In this document: positions 16,495 to 24,721 of the stretch, piece by piece
Layout: each line of letters opens with the position of its first letter
Position numbering within the stretch: the first letter of the stretch is position 1
From: Paracoccaceae bacterium
Lineage (GTDB): Bacteria > Pseudomonadota > Alphaproteobacteria > Rhodobacterales > Rhodobacteraceae
Direction of reading: 5' to 3'
Assembly: GCA_021648225.1 (NCBI GenBank)
Contig: JAKITE010000004.1
Span: forward strand, 1 to 61,477
DNA length: 61,477 bases
The notes under the pieces: generated by a model
The model's input: the letters and a program-made list of their open reading frames with translations, nothing else
Database searches by the model: none
Told to the model about the DNA's origin: nothing
Program-made: the position numbers and the translations under genes

Positions 16495-18240
16495 GTGCAG
16501 GAAATTGTAAAACACACAGGTTTCAAATTATCCAAACAGCTTTTGCGTGCGGGCATCATTGCCTTTGCCGTGGGGGTTATCGCCTTTTTCGTGCCCCATC
16601 CTGAACGGCTATGGGCAATGCCCTGGTGGTTGGCTTTTGCTGTTTTTAGTGTGATTTTCGCGATATTGCTTGTGGAACATTATTTTCGCAAAAATGAAAC
16701 CGGCCAAGTGCCGGATCCGGCTACCAAAGCGCTGGATCGGCGCGGCGAAACTGTGTATTCGGACAGTCTTTTGGAAACCCTGCCGGTGGCGTTGATCCGG
16801 CTTAGCAATTCCGGTGTCATCGAATTTGCCAATTTAACCGCGCGCCAGCTTCTTGGTCGGGAACAAATTTCCGGCCATGATTTTGCCGATCTGGTCGAAG
16901 GCCTGGGCCGGTCTATGCGCGAAAGGCTAGAGGAGGTCGCCAAAGGCAATACCGGCCGCACCGCAGAAATGGGCCGGTGTATGGTTAATGGCGGCGAGGT
17001 GTTTTTACAGGTTTCCCTGATGAAAATTTCTTATGTTGAGGGCGATTGCTGCATGGCGATCCTGAATGATAAAACCGAATTGAAAATGCTGGAGGCCCAG
17101 TTTGTCCAAAGCCAGAAAATGGAGGCTGTCGGGCAGCTTGCCGGTGGTGTTGCCCATGATTTCAACAATCTTTTGACTGCAATTAACGGACATTCCGAAT
17201 TGTTGCTGCTACGGCACAAATCCGGCGATCCGGATTATGGCGATCTGATCCAGATCCGCCAAAATACCATCCGCGCGGCGGCATTGGTGCGCCAATTGTT
17301 GGCGTTTTCACGCAAACAAACCCTGCGACCCAAGGTTGTTAACCTTATTGATACACTGCACGAGTTGACAAAATTGCTTGACCGGCTGTTGGGTGAAAAA
17401 GTTACCCTGATTATTGAAGAAAGCCCGCATCTGGCACCGGTTCGGGTTGATGTGCAGCAGTTTGAACAGGTGATCATGAATCTGGTGGTGAATGCGCGCG
17501 ACGCGATGCCGGATGGTGGCAATGTTATTATCAGCACGCAAAACCTTGTGCTGGAAAAGCAATTCAAACGAGACCGCGCAACAGTTCCCGCGGGAAATTA
17601 TGTTCTGGTCAAGGTCCGTGACCGGGGCTGCGGGATTCCGGCGGATATTCTGCCCAAAATCTTTGAACCTTTTTATACAACCAAACGGGTTGGCGAAGGC
17701 ACGGGGCTGGGGCTTTCGACGGTTTATGGCATTGTCAAACAAACCGGCGGTTTTGTCTTTGTGCAAAGCATAGTGGGCGACGGTTCGGAGTTCGAGATAT
17801 ATTTACCCTCGTACAAAGCCGCAACAGTCGAACCAAAGAAAAAGCTACCGGAAAAGCAGGATAAAAGCGATGCCAAAGGTAATATTTTGCTGGTTGAGGA
17901 CGAAGATTCGGTTCGTGCATTTGCTGCGCGTGCCTTGAAATTAAAAGGATATTCCGTGGTCGAGGCCAATAGCGGAGAGCAGGCGCTGAAAGTTTTGGCA
18001 GATAGCAAAGCGCGGTTTGACTTGTTTATTTCGGATGTTGTTATGCCGGGCCTGAACGGGCCTGGCTGGGTGCGCCAAGCGCTTAAAACCCATCCTGATA
18101 CCAAAATAATCTTTGTTTCTGGCTATTCCGAGGATACATTTTCAGATGATCGCAAAGATATTAGCGAAGCAAGTTTTTTGCCAAAACCCTTTTCGCTGGT
18201 CGCCCTTACAGACAAGGTTGCGGAGGTTATTGCAGAATAA
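16495..18240 (+). CDS. cckA: CckA-like hybrid sensor histidine kinase
   Basis: 581 residues from a GTG start. Two membrane helices (about 17-34 and 43-61) are followed by one PAS-like domain (about 88-195), a HisKA helix with H221 in GGVAHDFNNLLTAI, an HATPase domain (N-box NLVVNARDAM about 329-338; GTGLGLSTV about 402-410) and a C-terminal receiver with D514 in FISDVVMPG. This matches CckA, the bifunctional kinase/phosphatase that phosphorylates ChpT and thereby CtrA. Position upstream of recA-alaS supports this. It is shorter than the CckA proteins I know of (nearer 700 residues) and seems to carry only one PAS domain. Confidence 0.85.
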   Translation: MQEIVKHTGFKLSKQLLRAGIIAFAVGVIAFFVPHPERLWAMPWWLAFAVFSVIFAILLVEHYFRKNETGQVPDPATKALDRRGETVYSDSLLETLPVALIRLSNSGVIEFANLTARQLLGREQISGHDFADLVEGLGRSMRERLEEVAKGNTGRTAEMGRCMVNGGEVFLQVSLMKISYVEGDCCMAILNDKTELKMLEAQFVQSQKMEAVGQLAGGVAHDFNNLLTAINGHSELLLLRHKSGDPDYGDLIQIRQNTIRAAALVRQLLAFSRKQTLRPKVVNLIDTLHELTKLLDRLLGEKVTLIIEESPHLAPVRVDVQQFEQVIMNLVVNARDAMPDGGNVIISTQNLVLEKQFKRDRATVPAGNYVLVKVRDRGCGIPADILPKIFEPFYTTKRVGEGTGLGLSTVYGIVKQTGGFVFVQSIVGDGSEFEIYLPSYKAATVEPKKKLPEKQDKSDAKGNILLVEDEDSVRAFAARALKLKGYSVVEANSGEQALKVLADSKARFDLFISDVVMPGLNGPGWVRQALKTHPDTKIIFVSGYSEDTFSDDRKDISEASFLPKPFSLVALTDKVAEVIAE

Positions 18241-18247
18241 TCATGGC

Positions 18248-18841
18248 CTAAATCGCTGATTCGTAAATGTCAAAATCAATGGAAAACCGGGTTCGCAGTT
18301 CTTTTTGCAGCTCGGGTGACAGGTCGGTTTTAAGAATTCTGGATTTATTGGCTTGTTCAAATTCAAAATCATTCAAGAATCGTGCTGAAAGAAAGGTTCT
18401 GAATCCCTCAAGGTTCTCGAATTTATACAAATGATCAATGCCGTTGGCGGAATTTTTATCTTTAACAAACTTGCTTTGCTGACCGACTTTGGCAAAATCC
18501 GGTAGGTCATCCATTAAATATGCCTCGACAAATTCGTTAAAACTCAGCCCTGCGGTGGAGTTTCGTTTTAGTTTGATTTTGGGGTCCGAACGATACCGAT
18601 ACCAGCTTTTTAGCCAGGATACCGGTTCGCGAAACAGCGCGGTGGTTTCGATGTCAGCAAAATTATTTGCTGTAAGAAAGGGCCGTAAGCGAAGGTTATA
18701 AATAGATAAATTAATATGCTTAAAGCGAGGAAACCCTTTGAATGCAATATCGGCAAAAGGCAGCAATGCCTGTTCAACACTGGTTGAGGCCGCGCGCGGC
18801 ATTGCCAGAAAAGCAATATTTGCCTTGGTAGAAATCATCAT
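18248..18841 (-). CDS. Sulfotransferase-like protein
   Basis: 197 residues, small for the family. The 5'-phosphosulfate-binding loop is AMPRAASTSVEQAL at about residues 13-26 and the 3'-phosphate-binding segment is ALFREPVSWLKSWYRYR at about 68-84, so PAPS-dependent sulfotransfer is likely. Similar roseobacter proteins are sometimes mislabelled 'gamma-glutamyl kinase'; nothing here supports kinase activity. It is convergent with cckA, seven bases apart, and divergent from recA. Two adjacent ATGs (18841, 18838) are both possible starts. The acceptor is unknown; a surface glycan is a reasonable guess because another sulfotransferase lies in the EPS locus. Confidence 0.65.
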   Translation of the reverse strand: MMISTKANIAFLAMPRAASTSVEQALLPFADIAFKGFPRFKHINLSIYNLRLRPFLTANNFADIETTALFREPVSWLKSWYRYRSDPKIKLKRNSTAGLSFNEFVEAYLMDDLPDFAKVGQQSKFVKDKNSANGIDHLYKFENLEGFRTFLSARFLNDFEFEQANKSRILKTDLSPELQKELRTRFSIDFDIYESAI

Positions 18842-18972
18842 TATTGGCTGGCCCCGAAATTAATTCAAATTTTCTTGGTTTAGTTTACCTCTCGTAAAGT
18901 ATTTTGGTCAAATGTGTAATTAGAATTAATTTTAGTTGCATTGTTCTTGTTTTGGTCCCATGGTGCAAGATA

Positions 18973-18987
18973 GAACAACAGGGGAAC
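18973..18987. promoter_or_regulatory. LexA/SOS box upstream of recA
   Basis: GAACAACAGGGGAAC is an exact GAAC-N7-GAAC direct repeat, the known LexA target of alphaproteobacteria. It ends 50 bases before the recA ATG. A weaker copy in the other orientation, GTTC-N7-GGTC (one mismatch), lies at 18943-18957. Confidence 0.88.
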
Positions 18988-19037
18988 AAACCCTTAATTG
19001 CCCGAACGGGCGTGGTATGTAATAAGAGGTGGAAAAA

Positions 19038-20105
19038 ATGGCTAAAACTTTATTGGACTTGGGTGACAGGCGCAAAATGGACAAAGAAAAAGCACTTGAA
19101 TCCGCCTTGGCGCAGATTGAACGCAGCTTTGGCAAAGGCTCGATCATGAAGCTGGGGCAAAATAATCCGGCGACGGAAATTGAGTCGGTTTCGACCGGCT
19201 CCATCGGGTTGGACATTGCGCTTGGCATTGGCGGTTTGCCCAGGGGGCGGATTGTTGAAATTTACGGACCGGAAAGCTCGGGTAAAACCACGCTGACCTT
19301 GCATGTGATTGCCGAAATGCAAAAGCTCGGCGGGATTTGTGCCTTTGTTGATGCGGAACACGCGCTGGACCCGCAATATGCTAAAAAACTGGGGGTTGAT
19401 CTGGATGAATTGTTGATTTCACAGCCCGATACCGGCGAACAGGCGCTGGAAATCACCGAAACACTGGTGCGTTCGGGCGCAGTGTCGGTTGTGGTGGTTG
19501 ATTCCGTTGCCGCGCTGACCCCAAAAGCTGAAATCGAAGGCGATATGGGCGATTATCAGATGGGCGCGCAGGCTAGATTGATGAGCCAAGCCATGCGAAA
19601 GCTGACTTCGGCGATCAATCGTTCCAAATGCATGGTGATTTTCATTAACCAGATTCGCATGAAAATCGGCGTGATGTTTGGTTCTCCGGAAACTACATCT
19701 GGCGGTAATGCTTTGAAATTCTATGCTTCGGTGCGGCTGGATATCCGCCGTATCGGATCGCTGAAAGACAAAGACGAGGTTGTGGGTAATGCAACCCGCG
19801 TCAAGGTTGTGAAAAACAAGGTGGCACCGCCATTCAAACAGGTTGAATTTGATATTATGTTTGGCGAAGGCATATCGAAAACCGGTGAGCTGGTCGATAT
19901 GGGGGTCAAGCTGGAACTGGTCGGCAAAGCCGGTTCGTGGTATTCTTACGGGGATGAGCGGATCGGGCAGGGGCGTGAAAACGCCAAGACATTCCTGAAA
20001 GAACATCCTGAAATTGCCCTTGAAATCGAAGACAAAATTCGGGCGGCCCACGGATTGGACTTTGGCGATAGTGACCAGAAACTGGATGAAGTTCTGGATA
20101 ATTAA
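19038..20105 (+). CDS. recA: Recombinase RecA
   Basis: 355 residues. Walker A GPESSGKT is at residues 77-84; SGGNALKFYASVRLDIRRIG, NQIRMKIGVMFG and MRKLTSAI (L1/L2 DNA-binding region) are canonical. It catalyses strand exchange and promotes LexA self-cleavage. The ATG at 19038 follows AGAGGTGG at good spacing; a GTG 9 bases upstream lies inside that ribosome site and is less likely. Regulation by LexA is indicated by the GAAC-N7-GAAC box upstream. The stop codon is followed at once by the second copy of the 95-bp hairpin element and then a terminator. Confidence 0.98.
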   Translation: MAKTLLDLGDRRKMDKEKALESALAQIERSFGKGSIMKLGQNNPATEIESVSTGSIGLDIALGIGGLPRGRIVEIYGPESSGKTTLTLHVIAEMQKLGGICAFVDAEHALDPQYAKKLGVDLDELLISQPDTGEQALEITETLVRSGAVSVVVVDSVAALTPKAEIEGDMGDYQMGAQARLMSQAMRKLTSAINRSKCMVIFINQIRMKIGVMFGSPETTSGGNALKFYASVRLDIRRIGSLKDKDEVVGNATRVKVVKNKVAPPFKQVEFDIMFGEGISKTGELVDMGVKLELVGKAGSWYSYGDERIGQGRENAKTFLKEHPEIALEIEDKIRAAHGLDFGDSDQKLDEVLDN

Positions 20106-20201
20106 AGCGTTTCCAGTTCTTGTTAAAGGAAATTCATCGCAATTCTCGGTTGAGCAAAGCGAAAGGCAGTGAATTGCGATTCAATATGAACTGGAAGCGC
20201 T
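20106..20201. repeat. 96-bp hairpin repeat, copy 2
   Basis: The arms AGCGTTTCCAGTTC (20106-20119) and GAACTGGAAGCGCT (20188-20201) pair along their length with one wobble. Compared with copy 1 at 13426-13520, the outer AGGG/CCCT has become AGCG/CGCT, a compensated G-C to C-G swap. The 3' half, from GCGAAAGGCAGTGAATTGCG onward, is almost identical in both copies. It begins on the base after the recA stop. Confidence 0.85.
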
Positions 20202-20224
20202 GTAGCCAAGTTTATACTATTTTG

Positions 20225-20255
20225 ACGACCCCTTTCTTTGATCGGGGTCGTTTTT
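20225..20255 (+). terminator. recA rho-independent terminator
   Basis: ACGACCCC (20225-20232), an 11-base loop and GGGGTCGT (20244-20251) form an 8-bp stem followed by a T-run to 20255. It lies 120 bases after the recA stop, downstream of the hairpin repeat. Confidence 0.85.
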
Positions 20256-20326
20256 GCATTTGGCCATGTGGACAGTATGCAATTGGCGCGATAAGAATTC
20301 TGAAATAAGTATTTCGGGAATATGAT

Positions 20327-22984
20327 ATGGCCAGCCTAAACGACATCCGCAGCACCTTTCTGGGTTCATTTGAAAATAACGGCCACGCGGTTGTGGACAG
20401 CTCGCCTTTGGTGCCGCGAAACGACCCCACGTTGATGTTTACCAATGCGGGCATGGTGCAGTTCAAAAATGTATTTACCGGCCTTGAAAAACGCGATTAC
20501 ACCCGCGCCACCACCAGCCAGAAATGTGTGCGCGCCGGCGGCAAGCATAATGATCTGGATAATGTCGGGTATACCGCGCGGCATCTGACTTTTTTTGAAA
20601 TGCTCGGCAATTTTTCGTTTGGCGACTATTTCAAAGAAGAGGCCATTGCTTTTGCATGGGATTTGCTGACCAAAGAATACGGCCTGACCAAAGACAAATT
20701 GCTGGTTACAGTCTATCACACCGATGACGAGGCCGCGAATATCTGGAAGAAATACGCAGGCCTAAGCGATGATCGCATTATCCGCATTCCGACCGACGAT
20801 AATTTCTGGTCGATGGGGGCAACCGGCCCTTGCGGCCCTTGCACCGAAATTTTTTATGATCACGGTGAAAATATCTGGGGTGGACCGCCCGGATCTGCGG
20901 ATGAAGACGGCGACCGGTTTATCGAGATCTGGAATCTGGTTTTCATGCAATATGACCAGCAGGAAAACGGTGAACGGCTTGATCTGCCGCGCCCGTCAAT
21001 TGATACCGGCATGGGGTTGGAGCGGATCGGGTCTTTGTTGCAGGGGTCCAATGATGTTTTCCACACAGACCTGATGCGCGACCTGATCGAGGCATCAGCC
21101 CATGCAACCAGCACGGATACTGACGGCAAAACCAATGTCCACCACCGTGTGATTGCGGACCATCTGCGTTCGACCTCGTTTCTAATCGCGGAGGGGGTTT
21201 TGCCGTCAAATGTTGGTCGCGGTTATGTGTTGCGCCGCATCATGCGCCGCGCCATGCGCCACGCGCATTTATTGGGGGCCAAAGACCCGGTGATGCATCA
21301 ACTGGTGCCGACGCTGGTGGCGCAAATGGGGCAGGCATTTCCGGAACTGGCCCGCGAACAATCCACCATCGAAGAAACATTGTTGCTGGAAGAAAACCGT
21401 TTCAAAACAACGCTTGATCGAGGTTTGAAACTGTTGGATGCGGAACTGGATGGCTTGCCAGAGGGTGAAAAACTGGCGGGTGAAACCGCGTTTAAGCTGT
21501 ATGACACTTACGGGTTTCCGCTTGATTTGACGCAGGATGCCTTGCGCGAAAAAGGCCGAGATGTGGATACAGACGGGTTTGACAGCGCGATGAAAGCCCA
21601 AAAAGCCAAAGCCCGCGCCGCATGGACCGGCTCGGGCGAGGCGGCGGATGAAACCATTTGGTTTGACGTTGCCGATAAGCAGGGGGTGACCGATTTTATC
21701 GGGTATGACAATGAAAACGCCGAAGCCCAGGTTTTGGCGTTGGTCAGGGATGGAATCTTGGTTGATACGGCCAAAACCGATGATACGGTGCAGATCATTG
21801 TCAACCAAACACCATTTTACGGCGAATCCGGCGGGCAGGTCGGGGATTCCGGCATTATTCTGGCGGATGGTTTACGGGTTGAAATTTCCGACACCAAACG
21901 AAAACAAGGGGTTTTTGTGCATATTGCCAGAGTGCTAGAGGGCAGCATTTCGGTGGGTATGGCTATTGAAATGAAGGTTGACCCAAGCAATCGCGCCGCC
22001 ATTCGTGCCAATCATTCGGCAACGCATTTGTTGAATGAGGCCTTACGAAACATACTTGGTGACCATGTCGCCCAGCGCGGATCATTAAATGCCGCCAACC
22101 GGCTGCGGTTTGATTTCAGCCACCAAAAAGCAGTGACAACTGATGAACTGGCCAATGTTGAGGCCGAGGTTAACACCATGATCCGTCAGAATAGCAGTGT
22201 TGAAACGCGCATCATGACCCCTGATCAGGCACGCGATATGGGTGCGCAAGCTTTGTTTGGTGAAAAATACGGCGACGAGGTCCGCGTGGTTTCGATGGGC
22301 ATTGAACCGGGCAGCGGCAAAGGTATCGACAAAAACACCTATTCGCTGGAGCTGTGCGGCGGCACCCATGTGACGCGCTTGGGGGATATTGGCCTGTTTA
22401 AGCTGGTATCCGAGGGCGCATCTGCCAGTGGTATTCGCCGTATCGAGGCCCTGACCGGCAAGGGGGCCTTGGCCCATATCGCGCAAAATGACCAATCGCT
22501 GAATGCAGCGGCAAGTGCAATGAAATCAACCCCTGACCTGTTGGCAGAGCGGATAAAGGCATTGCTGGCGGAACGTAAGGCCATGCAAAATGATCTGGAT
22601 AATTTCCGAAAGCAACTGGCCATGGCGGGCAGTGGTCAGGCGCAGGTTGCGGTGAAAAATGTTGCGGGGATGTCCTTTTTGGCTCAGGTTTTAACCGGTG
22701 TTTCGGGCAAAGATTTGCGGGGCTTTATTGATGAACACAAGGGCCGGCTTGGCAGTGGTATTGTTTTGCTGATCGCCGATACCGGCGAGCGCGCGGCGGT
22801 TGCGGCAGGGGTTACCGATGATTTGAAAGATAAAATCTCGGCGGTTGATATTGTGCGCATTGCGGCGGAAAAACTGGGCGGCAAAGGTGGCGGCGGCAGG
22901 CCGGATATGGCGCAAGCCGGTGGCGCAAGTGTTGAAAATGCAAAAGCTGCAATTGCAGCTGTAGAAATATTTTTGGAGAAATAA
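20327..22984 (+). CDS. alaS: Alanine--tRNA ligase
   Basis: 885 residues, the full bacterial AlaRS length. The aminoacylation core starts with ASLNDIRSTFLGSFE and contains FTNAGMVQFKNVFTG and EMLGNFSFGDYF. The editing domain has the zinc-type HSATHLLNEALR (HxxxH) and CGGTHVTRLGDIG (CxxxH) motifs. A coiled-coil and C-Ala domain end with GGKGGGGRPDMAQAGG. It charges tRNA-Ala in the cytoplasm. It follows recA, as in many bacteria, but a terminator and about 70 further bases separate the two, so it probably has its own promoter. Confidence 0.98.
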   Translation: MASLNDIRSTFLGSFENNGHAVVDSSPLVPRNDPTLMFTNAGMVQFKNVFTGLEKRDYTRATTSQKCVRAGGKHNDLDNVGYTARHLTFFEMLGNFSFGDYFKEEAIAFAWDLLTKEYGLTKDKLLVTVYHTDDEAANIWKKYAGLSDDRIIRIPTDDNFWSMGATGPCGPCTEIFYDHGENIWGGPPGSADEDGDRFIEIWNLVFMQYDQQENGERLDLPRPSIDTGMGLERIGSLLQGSNDVFHTDLMRDLIEASAHATSTDTDGKTNVHHRVIADHLRSTSFLIAEGVLPSNVGRGYVLRRIMRRAMRHAHLLGAKDPVMHQLVPTLVAQMGQAFPELAREQSTIEETLLLEENRFKTTLDRGLKLLDAELDGLPEGEKLAGETAFKLYDTYGFPLDLTQDALREKGRDVDTDGFDSAMKAQKAKARAAWTGSGEAADETIWFDVADKQGVTDFIGYDNENAEAQVLALVRDGILVDTAKTDDTVQIIVNQTPFYGESGGQVGDSGIILADGLRVEISDTKRKQGVFVHIARVLEGSISVGMAIEMKVDPSNRAAIRANHSATHLLNEALRNILGDHVAQRGSLNAANRLRFDFSHQKAVTTDELANVEAEVNTMIRQNSSVETRIMTPDQARDMGAQALFGEKYGDEVRVVSMGIEPGSGKGIDKNTYSLELCGGTHVTRLGDIGLFKLVSEGASASGIRRIEALTGKGALAHIAQNDQSLNAAASAMKSTPDLLAERIKALLAERKAMQNDLDNFRKQLAMAGSGQAQVAVKNVAGMSFLAQVLTGVSGKDLRGFIDEHKGRLGSGIVLLIADTGERAAVAAGVTDDLKDKISAVDIVRIAAEKLGGKGGGGRPDMAQAGGASVENAKAAIAAVEIFLEK

Positions 22985-22985
22985 A

Positions 22986-23270
22986 ATGGCAGTTTATGCA
23001 ATGGTTCATATTGATGTGACCGATGCGGAAGAATACGCAAAATACGCGGCAATCGCGGGGCCGGCTGTGGCTAAATATGGCGCGGAGTTTTTAGCACGCG
23101 GCGGAAAAAGCCTGCAAATGGAGGGCAAAGCCCGTGCCCGCAACGTGATTATCAAATTCAAAGATTGGGAAACAGCCGAAGCATTTTACGCATCCCCTGA
23201 ATATCAGGAGGCGCTTTCCTACGGGCTTCCGGCCTCGGATCGTGAATATACGTTTGTCGAGGGTGTCTAG
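22986..23270 (+). CDS. DUF1330 family protein
   Basis: 94 residues, a ferredoxin-like alpha/beta-barrel-size protein with MVHIDVTDAEEYAKYA near the start and VIIKFKDWETAEAFYASPEYQEA later, the typical DUF1330 pattern. The family is cytoplasmic with no agreed function. It starts one base after the alaS stop, so it is almost surely expressed with alaS. A perfect 10-bp hairpin lies 33 bases after its stop. Confidence 0.8.
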   Translation: MAVYAMVHIDVTDAEEYAKYAAIAGPAVAKYGAEFLARGGKSLQMEGKARARNVIIKFKDWETAEAFYASPEYQEALSYGLPASDREYTFVEGV

Positions 23271-23302
23271 ATTTTCTATTTCGTTAAATATCCGCAGGGG
23301 AA

Positions 23303-23327
23303 TTGTAGCGGCGCAAGGCCGCTACAA
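23303..23327. repeat. Perfect hairpin between convergent DUF1330 gene and icd
   Basis: TTGTAGCGGC (23303-23312), loop GCAAG, GCCGCTACAA (23318-23327): a 10-bp perfect stem. A second small hairpin of GGGGC/GCCCC type follows just before the icd stop. There is no U-tract. It may be a REP-type palindrome or a bidirectional transcript end. Confidence 0.6.
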
Positions 23328-23341
23328 GGGGGCGGCAGCCC

Positions 23342-24556
23342 CTATCCTGCAAGGGCCGCGTTCAAGTTCGCGTCGATTTTTTCCAAGAACCCTTCGGTGG
23401 TCAGCCATTTTTGATCCGGCCCGACCAACAGCGCCAGATCTTTGGTCATATGGCCGCTTTCCACAGTTGCCACCACGACTTTTTCCAGCGTATCGGCAAA
23501 TTCTGCCAGCTTGGCATTCTCGTCCAATTTGGCACGATGCTTTAGCCCGCCGGTCCAGGCGTAAATGGATGCGATGGAATTGGTAGAAGTCGCCTCGCCT
23601 TTTTGATGCTGGCGATAATGGCGGGTGACGGTGCCATGCGCGGCCTCGGCCTCGACAATTTTGCCATCCGGTGTCATTAGCTGGCTGGTCATCAGGCCTA
23701 ATGATCCAAACCCTTGTGCCACGGTGTCGGATTGCACATCACCATCATAATTTTTACAGGCCCAGACAAATTTGCCCGACCATTTCATCGCCGCTGCTAC
23801 CATATCATCGATCAGACGATGCTCATAGCTGATACCAGCTTTTTTGAAATCGGTTTCGAATTCGGCTTCGAAAATCTCTTGAAACAGGTCTTTGAATCGG
23901 CCGTCATAGGCTTTTAGAATGGTGTTTTTGGTTGACAAATACACGGGCCAGCCAAGGTTTAGACCATATTGCAACGAGGCGCGGGCAAAATCGCGGATGC
24001 TGTCATCGCGGTTATACATGCCCATGGCAATCCCGGCGGATGGCGCATCGTAAATTTCGTGTTCGATCACAGCGCCGTCTTCGCCAACAAATTTCATGGA
24101 TAATTTGCCCGGTCCGGGAAACAGAAAATCAGTGGCTTTGTATTGGTCACCAAAGGCATGGCGGCCAATGACAATCGGGTCTGTCCAGCCCGGCACAAGG
24201 CGCGGCACGTTTTTGCAAATAATCGGCGCGCGAAAAATAGTGCCGCCCAGAATGTTGCGAATGGTGCCATTTGGCGAGCGCCACATTTTTTTCAGGCCAA
24301 ATTCCTCAACCCGTTGTTCATCCGGTGTGATGGTCGCGCATTTTACGCCAACGCCGTATTTCTGGATCGCATGCGCCGCATCAATGGTGATTTGGTCGTC
24401 GGTTTCGTCACGGACTTCCATGCCAAGATCATAATATTTCAGATCAATATCAAGGTAGGGCAGAATCAGTTTGTCTTTGATGAAATGCCAGATGATGCGG
24501 GTCATTTCATCGCCGTCGAGTTCAACAACGGGGTTTTCTACTTTGATTTTGGTCAT
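23342..24556 (-). CDS. icd: NADP-dependent isocitrate dehydrogenase (homodimeric type)
   Basis: 404 residues starting MTKIKVENPVVELDGDEMTR, which together with its length identifies the eukaryotic-like NADP-IDH subfamily rather than the E. coli Icd type. Substrate-binding residues are in SPNGTIRNILGGT and catalytic metal-binding Asp residues in DDMVAAAMKWSG and NYDGDVQSD. It converts isocitrate to 2-oxoglutarate, supplying NADPH in the TCA cycle. AAAGGA lies just upstream of the ATG. The gene is divergent from trmJ; a duplicated GTATAC palindrome sits 67 bases before its start and may control it. Confidence 0.95.
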   Translation of the reverse strand: MTKIKVENPVVELDGDEMTRIIWHFIKDKLILPYLDIDLKYYDLGMEVRDETDDQITIDAAHAIQKYGVGVKCATITPDEQRVEEFGLKKMWRSPNGTIRNILGGTIFRAPIICKNVPRLVPGWTDPIVIGRHAFGDQYKATDFLFPGPGKLSMKFVGEDGAVIEHEIYDAPSAGIAMGMYNRDDSIRDFARASLQYGLNLGWPVYLSTKNTILKAYDGRFKDLFQEIFEAEFETDFKKAGISYEHRLIDDMVAAAMKWSGKFVWACKNYDGDVQSDTVAQGFGSLGLMTSQLMTPDGKIVEAEAAHGTVTRHYRQHQKGEATSTNSIASIYAWTGGLKHRAKLDENAKLAEFADTLEKVVVATVESGHMTKDLALLVGPDQKWLTTEGFLEKIDANLNAALAG

Positions 24557-24622
24557 GGTTGGTCCTTTGGTGGAATCATTGTTTTACCGGTGTTTACCCC
24601 AATGGTTGGCAAAAAGCCATAG

Positions 24623-24642
24623 CTGTATACTAACGTATACAG
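24623..24642. promoter_or_regulatory. Double GTATAC palindrome in the icd-trmJ gap
   Basis: CTGTATACTAACGTATACAG is a perfect inverted repeat (8-bp arms, 4-base spacer). It also consists of two self-complementary GTATAC units with centres 10 bp apart, one helical turn, as expected for a dimeric or tetrameric repressor. GTATAC cores occur in operators of some GntR-family regulators. It lies between divergent starts, 67 bases from icd and 80 from trmJ. The regulator is not in the window. Confidence 0.5.
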
Positions 24643-24721
24643 TAATTCACGATACCATTCGGCTGATTGCATATTTCAGGTGCCCAATGTATCACGCGGG
24701 CAACAAAACGCGGAGCATAAA

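Noticed and set aside
18248..18841. Annotation as gamma-glutamyl kinase.
   Set aside because: The sequence has sulfotransferase PAPS-binding motifs and lacks any amino-acid-kinase motif.
19419..20051. A 210-codon open frame antisense to recA.
   Set aside because: recA is certain, and the antisense product has no recognisable domain or ribosome site.
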